This document shows, one piece after another, positions 1-6,544 of a stretch of DNA of 41,483 bases (position 1 is the first letter of the stretch; each line of letters begins with the position of its first letter). The DNA is taken from positions 1-41,483 of the forward strand of contig NZ_LQOL01000028.1 in the NCBI RefSeq assembly GCF_002101555.1, given 5' to 3'. The position numbers and the translations under genes were made by a program. The stretch is from Mycolicibacterium canariasense (GTDB taxonomy: Bacteria; Actinomycetota; Actinomycetes; Mycobacteriales; Mycobacteriaceae). The notes under the pieces are model-generated. The model worked only from the letters and a program-made list of their open reading frames with translations. It was not told the origin of the DNA and ran no database searches.

Positions 1-64
1 TCCGGTCCGGTGATCGAACCAGCAAAAATGCGGAGAATTAAAACCGAGTCCTGGTTACCGATCT

Positions 65-751
65 CTGACGCGGAAGGTTGTTCTTGCAGTGTCGTGCCTG
101 ATTGCCGCGCCGGGAGCGGGGGCTGATCCGCAGGTGATGCCGGATCAGTGGACGCAGTTCGTTACTGATGACGGCTGGGTGGTGGATGTGAACACCACCA
201 ATGAGGTGATCGATCACATCGACAATCTGGCGGGTGCATCGAATTCGTGGCAAGCACGGGTGACATTGCGCTCGGAAGCCCGCATTGGTGGCTCTGGTGG
301 TGCGGTGATTCAGGACGCGCAGCTCGAATCGGGCTATTTCGTGGGGTGCCGCACCGATTCCTCCCCAGGAGTGGAGGTCGGTGTGGATGCCGGGATCGAT
401 CCGTATCAGCAGGTCAATGGTCAGGTCTATGGCGGCGGGTACGGCGGCGGTGGTTCCGGTGGTGGTCAGGGCGGTGGGTTCGGCGGGGCGTCGGGCGGCG
501 CGACGTTGGGGGTGCAGGAGCATCTGGGTGGGCATATCCGGGTGTTGCTGAAACCTGGTGGCCTAGCGCAGGTTCCATTGGACCGGATCAGCCTGCGCAG
601 CATGCATGCGGTGTCCAATCTACGGGATCAGAACATCGAAGCCGACGGATGCGGCGGCCAGGTGAAGATCCAGTCCTACACCACGATCCGGGTGCGCACA
701 GATAACGGCAACGACACCCAAACCCTCTACGGCGAACCCAAGGACTTGTGA
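65..751 (+). CDS. MspA-family porin-like secreted protein with a glycine-rich insert
   Basis: This resembles the MspA family of mycobacterial outer-membrane channels. Family-like features are a GYFVGC segment after a beta-rich stretch and a C-terminal block running from GCGG through SYTT to YGEP. Counting from GTG 89, cysteines lie at 87 and 188, and residues 112-137 are almost pure glycine, an insert I do not associate with MspA itself. The start is uncertain. GTG 89 is the first usual start codon but cuts off the charged part of the signal peptide. The frame is open from base 14, and CTG 65 would give LTRKVVLAV...GAGADP, a complete signal peptide. The stop overlaps the next start (GTGA), so the two are probably translationally coupled. 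The family is fairly sure; channel activity and substrate are not known. Confidence 0.72.
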   Translation: MTRKVVLAVSCLIAAPGAGADPQVMPDQWTQFVTDDGWVVDVNTTNEVIDHIDNLAGASNSWQARVTLRSEARIGGSGGAVIQDAQLESGYFVGCRTDSSPGVEVGVDAGIDPYQQVNGQVYGGGYGGGGSGGGQGGGFGGASGGATLGVQEHLGGHIRVLLKPGGLAQVPLDRISLRSMHAVSNLRDQNIEADGCGGQVKIQSYTTIRVRTDNGNDTQTLYGEPKDL

Positions 752-1986
752 TCGTGGCAACCGCATTGCGTTCAGGACACCAGCGGCGGTCCGTCTGTCG
801 GCGCGCTGTGGTCACCGCAGCGATGCTGCTGATGATCGGTAACACCGGCGGTGTCGTCGGCACCGCCGGCGCGGACCCCGCCTCGACCGACCCTTACCGT
901 CCTGCTGTGCCGCTGCCGGTCCAGCGGCCCATGCCCGAAGACCCTGCACGGATCAATCCGATTGGCGGGGCACGGATCTCTTCGAGCACTCCGCGGGGGG
1001 AGACAGCCGGCATGGAACGTCCACTGGCCGCCCAAGCTGAACGTGGCGCGGTGACAGTACCGATGTGGGCCAAAGACGGCATCTTCGCCCCGACTGCAGA
1101 CCCCAACCGGCAGATCGCGATTCACCTACCCGGCGAGCTCAGTCTGGCGCCGGCTGCCTGGACCCCTGACGGTGGTGCCGTGTACGGCTCCAACGACGTC
1201 GACTACCAGGTGATCCCGTTCGCCGGTGGTGGGGCCGACGTGGTGATCACCCGTAGGAGCGTGTTCTCGGGTAGCACCTACCCGATCGGGATCAAACTTC
1301 CCGCCGCAACGCATCTGCGTCAAGGCACCAACGCCGTGCTGGTCGAAACCGATCCCGCACCGGCGAATCCGTCCCGGGTGATCGGCACGTTCAGCATCCC
1401 GACCGCCACCGACGCCAAGCAGGCGCCGCTGTCGGTCACACCGACGTTGGGGCCCGGTTTCCCGCCCGGACAATCCAACCTGACCATCGATCTCGGGCCG
1501 GCCAACGTATTCGCGTTCCCCGTCACCATCACGCTGTCGTACCGGGCCTCGGACATCCCGACCACCGGCGCGCCGGCCCCGGACTGGGCCGGCCTACCGC
1601 CGGGTACCCGCACCCCGATCGACATCATTCCAAAGCCGGTTGACTATGTCGCCGACCCCACCGGCGCCCACCGGCCCGACGGTGTTGACCCCACGCTGTA
1701 CGCGCAGCGGCACTCCGGAAACTGCCAAGGAGGCCCAAACCAGTACGCCGCCGCCGATGGCCGGACCGCAGACTTCGTCGCGTCATGCCAAACCCAACAG
1801 CTCTGTCTGGCAAGCACTCCCGCACAGACGAGCGTCGACTCCTGCAATGCCCGGCTGCTGGCCAACATGTCCGCTCAATGCGTCGTGATCTTCGGATCTA
1901 CAGGCCAGGACTACGACGGGTGTATCCGGGCTGCCTCCGACGAAGTGGCATGGGCTAAAGCGAACATGACCGGCGGGCCCGAATGA
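748..1986 (+). CDS. secreted cysteine-rich protein with a phospholipase A2-like C-terminal domain lacking catalytic residues
   Basis: This is a 412-residue exported protein. It has a long n-region, a hydrophobic core at about residues 20-40 and a probable cleavage after GTAGA42, giving a mature DP start like the upstream porin-like protein. Residues 100-290 look beta-rich and I cannot assign them. The C-terminal part (320-412) has six cysteines (326, 347, 353, 366, 378, 392). The spacing C347-x5-C353, then C366-NARLLANM-x3-C378, resembles bacterial phospholipase A2 folds. Those folds have C-x2-HD-x-C, whereas this protein has CQTQQLC, so the His-Asp pair is replaced. A non-catalytic binding or structural role is my inference. 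GTG 748 overlaps the preceding stop, which supports a shared operon. Confidence 0.6.
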   Translation: MIVATALRSGHQRRSVCRRAVVTAAMLLMIGNTGGVVGTAGADPASTDPYRPAVPLPVQRPMPEDPARINPIGGARISSSTPRGETAGMERPLAAQAERGAVTVPMWAKDGIFAPTADPNRQIAIHLPGELSLAPAAWTPDGGAVYGSNDVDYQVIPFAGGGADVVITRRSVFSGSTYPIGIKLPAATHLRQGTNAVLVETDPAPANPSRVIGTFSIPTATDAKQAPLSVTPTLGPGFPPGQSNLTIDLGPANVFAFPVTITLSYRASDIPTTGAPAPDWAGLPPGTRTPIDIIPKPVDYVADPTGAHRPDGVDPTLYAQRHSGNCQGGPNQYAAADGRTADFVASCQTQQLCLASTPAQTSVDSCNARLLANMSAQCVVIFGSTGQDYDGCIRAASDEVAWAKANMTGGPE

Positions 1987-2048
1987 CCACAACGTACGTC
2001 AGCACTGCAGCTTCCCCGGGTTCTCCTGCCTGCACGAAGGACTAGAAC

Positions 2049-4277
2049 ATGAGCAATACCATCATCGACCCTGGCCACGATCGTGGCGAACCGCTCACCG
2101 AGCCGATGTCCACGGTCCCGCCTGCACCACCGCTGACCGGTTTCGCCGCCGGGATTACCGGGGCCGCACTGCTTGTCGCTGGGGTGTGGGGTCTGCACGT
2201 CCTCGCACCGGGCGGCAGCCTGTCGGTGGGGGCGGTGGCGCTGCTGCTCGCCGCGTTCACCGCACTGGGTAAAGGCATCACCCTCGTCCAGCGCGCAATC
2301 GCCCCGATCATCGCAGCTGCGACCATGGCGATGTCCGGAGTTCCGGCACTGGTGCGGGCGATGACAGGAATGATTGTTGGCGCCGTGGGCATCTGGTGGG
2401 TGTTACGCGGACATGCCGCCCTCTGGTGGGCGCATTCCACCGGCACTGCCGCCGGCTGGACGCTCCTCTCGGCACTGGTGCAGGTCGCGATCATCGCTGC
2501 CGCCGGAGCATTGTTGTTCGGCGGCGCCACAACGCTGGTGTCGGCGTTCGGGCTGGCCACCAGCGCCCGCCGGGGCGCTGATCGGTGGGCATCCTGGTGG
2601 TCCTCGCGTCCGGGGCTGGGGGTGATGCTGCTGGCCGGCGCCGCCGCCCTGGTCGTGCTGTCCGGCTATCTCTTGCGCCGGATATCGGATTGGCTACTGG
2701 GCGGTGACCCGAAGGCAGCGTTCGCCGCGATCACGGTGATCCTGACCCTGGGATTGTTGGCGAACACCTGGTGGTGGGGAGCCCTGTCCGGATGGTGGGC
2801 CTGGGCACATCGCCCACACACCCCCGGCAGTGGCACCACCCCGATGGGCCAGATGTACGCCGGCGCCGGGGTTGTGGCGCTGCTGTGGTTCTCGGCGACC
2901 GCGTTCGGGCTGGCGGTCCCAGACTCCTACACCGGGCCCGGCGCGATGCCCCGGGCCCGTGCTGATTGCCCACCGGACTGCGGTGGCGGTGGTGGATCGG
3001 GCTCGTCCGGACCCGACCCATCGCAATTCCAGCCGCCCCAAATGCCCAATCCGCCAGGGCAATACCAGGGCGGCGCCAACTCCGGATACCCCGGCCCCGA
3101 CCAGGCAAACGGCATATCCATCTACAACCCCGCCACCGGCCAGGGCGGCCCGACACAGGGCGGCTACCCCCAATACCCCTCCCAAGGTCAACCCGGCCCG
3201 CCCGCCAACGGCGTCCAGCCACCCAACTACGACGCCCCCCTGCAGGCCCCTGCACCGCAACAGACGGCACCGGCAGGTCAGGAAGTCCCCGCCAACGGCA
3301 GCCAGCCGCCGAATTATGATGCCCCGGCTCAGGCTTCCGTGCCTCAGCAGGCACCGTCCGCCCCGCAACAACAGACCCCTGCCGGGCCCCAGCAAGGCCC
3401 GGGCCAGCAGCCTGCACAAGCACCACAACAACCGGCGCAGCCACCCGAAGGTCAGCCGCAACCCGGCCAGCCGAACCAACCCCCTCAACAAGGACAACCG
3501 AGCCAGCAGCAACCACAAGATCCGACCAACGAGCAGTCCACCCAACAAGTTCAACAGCAGCCGCAGAACCAGAAACCCACCACACCACAGAAGGACCCAA
3601 ACACCCCCGTCGACCCGACCGACCTAGCCGCAGCCGCCACCCGCCGCGGGTCACAACAAGCAGGACAACAAGGAGCGCAACAAAGCACACAAGCGACGCA
3701 ACAGGCCACCCAACAAAGCACACAAGGGACGCAGCAGGCCACCCAAGCCGGTGAACGCGGCGCCGAACAGGCTGCAGAACCCGGCGATCAGTTCCCTGCC
3801 GATTTCCACATGGGGCAACTCGGTGACGGCCTAACGGCCCGTGCGGAGTACAGCCCTACCGGTGCTCACTGGGGAGATAACGCAAAGAACGTTGGAGCCT
3901 TGACCAAGGAAACTGCAGAAACGCTCGCAAAAGCAGGAAAGAGATTCACGAATATTGGCCGAGTGCTGGAAGCGGGACAGGCTGCTGCAGAGTTAGCCAA
4001 CGGCGCTCCTGTGCCTGAGACTGTCGGCAAGACTGCGGGGTCCCTGTTGGGAGCTTGGGGTGGAGCCGAGGCGGGTGCGCTGGCGGGAGCTGCGATCGGG
4101 TCCTTCCTTCCCGGGCCTGGAAACGTTGTCGGGGCCGTCGTGGGCGGCGTCGTGGGCGGGTTCCTCGGTAGTGGCTTTGGTTCCGCTGCAGGAGAAGCGC
4201 TCGGCGGAGCAGCGCGGTCCGCCGGATCGGCATTATCGTCGGCAGCGAGCGCTGTAGGAGGCTTCCTTGGTTGGTGA
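2049..4277 (+). CDS. multi-pass membrane protein with Pro/Gln-rich linker and glycine-zipper C-terminal domain (candidate toxin)
   Basis: I do not recognise this 742-residue protein as a named family. Residues 31-290 contain about six or seven hydrophobic segments. Residues 310-575 form a Pro/Gln-rich, low-complexity linker with internal repeats. Residues 578-742 are a distinct domain with an amphipathic, lysine-containing first half and a run from about 664 to 720 rich in GxxxG and GxxxA patterns. That zipper surrounds a central FLPGPGNVVG turn, as in membrane-permeabilising glycine-zipper toxins and bacteriocins. Base composition becomes more AT-rich over roughly 3860-3980, where the C-terminal domain begins. 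Two small membrane proteins follow at once, as immunity genes would. A toxin role is inferred from architecture; a conjugation or secretion membrane component is the main alternative. An RBS-like AAGGA at 2036-2042 precedes ATG 2049. Confidence 0.6.
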   Translation: MSNTIIDPGHDRGEPLTEPMSTVPPAPPLTGFAAGITGAALLVAGVWGLHVLAPGGSLSVGAVALLLAAFTALGKGITLVQRAIAPIIAAATMAMSGVPALVRAMTGMIVGAVGIWWVLRGHAALWWAHSTGTAAGWTLLSALVQVAIIAAAGALLFGGATTLVSAFGLATSARRGADRWASWWSSRPGLGVMLLAGAAALVVLSGYLLRRISDWLLGGDPKAAFAAITVILTLGLLANTWWWGALSGWWAWAHRPHTPGSGTTPMGQMYAGAGVVALLWFSATAFGLAVPDSYTGPGAMPRARADCPPDCGGGGGSGSSGPDPSQFQPPQMPNPPGQYQGGANSGYPGPDQANGISIYNPATGQGGPTQGGYPQYPSQGQPGPPANGVQPPNYDAPLQAPAPQQTAPAGQEVPANGSQPPNYDAPAQASVPQQAPSAPQQQTPAGPQQGPGQQPAQAPQQPAQPPEGQPQPGQPNQPPQQGQPSQQQPQDPTNEQSTQQVQQQPQNQKPTTPQKDPNTPVDPTDLAAAATRRGSQQAGQQGAQQSTQATQQATQQSTQGTQQATQAGERGAEQAAEPGDQFPADFHMGQLGDGLTARAEYSPTGAHWGDNAKNVGALTKETAETLAKAGKRFTNIGRVLEAGQAAAELANGAPVPETVGKTAGSLLGAWGGAEAGALAGAAIGSFLPGPGNVVGAVVGGVVGGFLGSGFGSAAGEALGGAARSAGSALSSAASAVGGFLGW
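3678..3743 (+). repeat. 33-bp tandem duplication inside the Gln-rich linker
   Basis: Bases 3678-3710 and 3711-3743 are two head-to-tail 33-bp copies that differ at two positions. They encode QQSTQ-type repeats in the linker of the 742-residue membrane protein. The near identity at DNA level suggests a recent duplication and a length-variable linker. Confidence 0.85.
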
Positions 4278-4312
4278 CAAGATCTACTCAAACGCTTTAG
4301 GTGAGGGATGTT

Positions 4313-4666
4313 ATGAATAGCAGTGATCATAGCATGACGGGCGCTTTCGCGATTGTATTAATCATCAACATGATTGCCGCTATAGCTTTCATCTTCAAAA
4401 GTGACTTCCATAAAACTGTGCCGCCGAAGAAGTCATGGATATTGCCGATTTGTACATCACTGCTCTTTTTTGTGGTGGCACCAAACCCTGCAATAGCATT
4501 TGGTTGCGTAAGTATCACACTAGGATTCAGGGCTATCGCGATCTTCTTCACAACTGGCATCCAGAAGAAATTATCCAATCGGATCGCGCAGCGCATAGGA
4601 TATACGCCAAAAAAGACAAATAGATACGAAAAGAAGAAGAAGGATAGTCCCGATGGAAGCAATTAA
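4313..4666 (+). CDS. small AT-rich membrane protein, candidate immunity protein 1
   Basis: This is an unrecognised 117-residue protein with about three hydrophobic segments. One is near the N-terminus (GAFAIVLIINMIAAIAFIF) and two lie in the middle. The C-terminal tail is strongly basic (KKTNRYEKKKKDS) and probably cytoplasmic. I prefer ATG 4313 over GTG 4301 because GAGG at 4303-4306 sits at ribosome-binding distance from the ATG. It lies 35 bases after the stop of the candidate glycine-zipper toxin and overlaps the next gene by 14 bases. Its codons are far more AT-rich than the core genes in the window, a sign of horizontal transfer. An immunity role is inferred from position, size and topology only. 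Confidence 0.6.
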   Translation: MNSSDHSMTGAFAIVLIINMIAAIAFIFKSDFHKTVPPKKSWILPICTSLLFFVVAPNPAIAFGCVSITLGFRAIAIFFTTGIQKKLSNRIAQRIGYTPKKTNRYEKKKKDSPDGSN

Positions 4667-5009
4667 CGACACTGAAAATGCTTGCGAAACATCCGATAGC
4701 GACTCTCATTTAACAGGGACGGGGGGGCGGTTAATGCTTACAGTAATGACGGTGGTGGTCGGATTCACCGGGCTGGTTGTCATGCTTGCGAGCTTTCGGT
4801 TAAGGGTGCATATGCCGCTGGCACACATCGTCTACCTGGCCACGAGCTGTGTCGTTTTTCTGACAGCGACTACTGTTGGCCTGTACTCGTTAGTGCACTC
4901 ACAAACGCTAAAGATTGGCACTTTATGCAGCGCCTTGGTGATTTTTGTAGGCATCGTTCGGCTGACAAAGTACCGTTACACTTCCTTGTCCGCGCCTGGC
5001 CCGTCATGA
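4653..5009 (+). CDS. small membrane protein, candidate immunity protein 2
   Basis: This is an unrecognised 118-residue protein. It has an acidic, polar N-terminus of about 27 residues followed by three or four hydrophobic segments (about 28-48, 56-80 and 86-104). The start ATG 4653 lies inside the end of the previous small membrane gene, and a purine-rich AGAAGAAGGA just upstream serves as its ribosome site, so the two are likely co-translated. Composition is AT-rich like its neighbour. It shows no clear sequence similarity to the first small membrane protein, so the two are not obvious duplicates. It may be a second immunity protein or the partner of a lost toxin domain. Confidence 0.55.
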   Translation: MEAINDTENACETSDSDSHLTGTGGRLMLTVMTVVVGFTGLVVMLASFRLRVHMPLAHIVYLATSCVVFLTATTVGLYSLVHSQTLKIGTLCSALVIFVGIVRLTKYRYTSLSAPGPS

Positions 5010-5359
5010 CCAGGGCTGAGGTAATCAACAGTCTTGCTCTTCCTGGTATCGACTCAAAATAGCGCGGCCACGGCCTTTCAAGTACTAAACCGGAAGAAAG
5101 ATTCATAAAGACAGGAGTCAGTCGCCCGGACGTCGTCGATTCCCGCCGACCTTGCTGCACCCTTCCTATTACCTCCTCCACGGCCACCTACGGCTAAATT
5201 TGAAACTCCCATTTACGCGGTTATGGCAGTGCATCGATGTATGCCGCACGGCAATGAAACGGCTGCAAAAGCGCTCAATTCTGAGGCACTTATTTCAAGA
5301 GTCGCAATGAGCATGATACGTAATGAACGCTGGCACATAGAAATGGAAAATAGTATCAG
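5010..5359. other. AT-rich, gene-poor spacer with one possible tiny ORF
   Basis: No convincing gene is visible here. The stretch is clearly more AT-rich than most of the window. The only item worth noting is a 46-codon plus-strand reading frame, ATG 5223 to TGA 5361-5363. Its stop overlaps the ATG of the downstream lipoprotein (ATGA). The peptide looks soluble, with no motif I know. It could be a leader peptide or the worn-out end of a lost gene. Confidence 0.4.
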
Positions 5360-6022
5360 ATGAATAATCATCGCCGAATTTCAAGAGCTATATACGGCGT
5401 AATTGTAGCCGCGGCTGCGGTCGGATGCGCTTCCCACCAGCCTTCGCCATCGGCGTCAAGCTCGGCGGCCGCTGCGACAACGGCACCGCTATCATCGGTA
5501 GCCGTCAGCGCGGCGGGATGCACCGCCAGTGATGTCCCGCTCACTACCTTGGAGCCCAAGGCGGCCGACGAGCCCACACTGGCACTTCCCACCCCATCGG
5601 GGTGGGTCTACTCCGCATCGATGAACTCACCGATCATCCGCGGGTTCGTTGCCAACGTAGGCCTGCGGGCCAACGACTTCACCCCGAACGCAGTAGTGAC
5701 CCTCGAAGACCTGACCGGCAAGGTCCGCAATACCGAGCAAGGCATCGATGCTGAGCTCTCCAGCATCGCGCAGAACGGAATCGCCGTCACGAGCCGAATA
5801 CCAGGGACCGTCTGCGGACACCCGAGTACAACGATCACGTACACGCTTCTAGGCCACTCGGTGACGGCGCTGATCACCGCAGCAGCGGACGGGCCGAAAG
5901 TATGGGCCGCAACCCTGACTGTGCAAACCGCCGAACCGGACAATCCGGCTTACAACGCCGGTAAACAGGCCATTCTGAACAACTTTCAGCTCATTCTGCC
6001 CGGTCACGGCTCCTCCCAATAA
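5360..6022 (+). CDS. LpqN-like lipoprotein
   Basis: This is a 220-residue predicted lipoprotein. A short basic n-region (NNHRRISR), a hydrophobic core and a lipobox-like AAVGC put the lipidated cysteine at residue 23. A Ser/Ala/Pro-rich spacer follows (about 28-50). The rest, with a PxPxGW-type start (LPTPSGWVY), a long alpha/beta region and a closing NNFQLIL, resembles the mycobacterial LpqN/LpqT family of cell-envelope lipoproteins. Their exact role is poorly known; LpqN has been linked to cell-envelope lipid transport. Composition returns to GC-rich here. No RBS is obvious before ATG 5360, and the overlap with the 46-codon frame may matter for translation. Confidence 0.7.
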   Translation: MNNHRRISRAIYGVIVAAAAVGCASHQPSPSASSSAAAATTAPLSSVAVSAAGCTASDVPLTTLEPKAADEPTLALPTPSGWVYSASMNSPIIRGFVANVGLRANDFTPNAVVTLEDLTGKVRNTEQGIDAELSSIAQNGIAVTSRIPGTVCGHPSTTITYTLLGHSVTALITAAADGPKVWAATLTVQTAEPDNPAYNAGKQAILNNFQLILPGHGSSQ

Positions 6023-6094
6023 TGTGTCTTGGTCCCATCTGCAGGGAGTATCCGCCAGCGAGAACGTGTCAGCTCCCGTCGATTGGGTACCAGG

Positions 6095-6140
6095 CAAGTA
6101 GTGCTACTTGATTGGTCCAGCACTACCAGTGCTGGACCAA
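6095..6140. repeat. two adjacent perfect inverted repeats
   Basis: Two perfect hairpins stand almost back to back. The first has 7-bp arms, 6095-6101 and 6104-6110, with a 2-base loop. The second has 13-bp arms, 6112-6124 and 6128-6140, with a 3-base loop. They lie 73 bases after the lipoprotein stop. There is no T-run after either stem, so simple intrinsic termination is not the only reading. Recombination site, transposon end or protein-binding site are alternatives. Confidence 0.8.
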
Positions 6141-6333
6141 CCATTTCGCCGGCATCGGCTCTGTGTACGGCTAGCCCGAAGATCCAAAACCGTTGCAGCG
6201 TAAGAAGTACGATACATCGAACCAAACTTTCGGCACGCCGCCAGTCATTCGCGTAAGCCGCCCCGTCGCCCAATCCGGGGGGAGGAGGACGCGGCTTCCC
6301 CTGTCGCAACCCGAACAGCGGACAGGCACCGAC

Positions 6334-6468
6334 ATGTCCCACGTGATGATTCTGGTCACCAAGGATCCGCGCGGCGGCTTCGATGTGCTCGAAAGCGACC
6401 GGCAGAGCGGCCTGCCCGCCGGCATGAACAATGCCGAGTCCCTGCTGTGGAAGGTCTACGGCAAGTAG
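6334..6468 (+). CDS. possible 44-residue small protein
   Basis: A short frame from ATG 6334 encodes MSHVMILVTKDPRGGFDVLE and so on, ending in WKVYGK. It is preceded by a weak purine stretch and has the base and codon bias expected of coding DNA in this genome. I recognise no domain. It could be a genuine small protein, or the remnant of a larger gene at the junction between the accessory block and the conserved chromosome. The rest of 6023-6544 contains hairpins but no other convincing gene. Confidence 0.3.
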   Translation: MSHVMILVTKDPRGGFDVLESDRQSGLPAGMNNAESLLWKVYGK

Positions 6469-6476
6469 CGCAGCGC

Positions 6477-6534
6477 CGACTGTGGGCCGTATGCACGCCA
6501 GATCACGATGAGGCGTACGTACGGCCCACAGTCG
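6477..6534 (-). terminator. large imperfect hairpin after the ABC exporter operon
   Basis: Arms 6477-6499 and 6512-6534 pair at 21 of 23 positions around a 12-base loop; the outer 15 bp are perfect. It begins 10 bases beyond the stop of the minus-strand ABC gene. No long T-run follows, as is common for mycobacterial terminators. It also lies 8 bases after the small plus-strand frame ending at 6468, so it may act in both directions. Confidence 0.65.
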
Positions 6535-6544
6535 CGTCGGCGTA

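Noticed and set aside
2694..3723. Long minus-strand frames opposite the Pro/Gln linker
   Set aside because: Low-complexity Leu/Gly/Val strings produced by the complement of CAA/CCA codons; no start context or domain.
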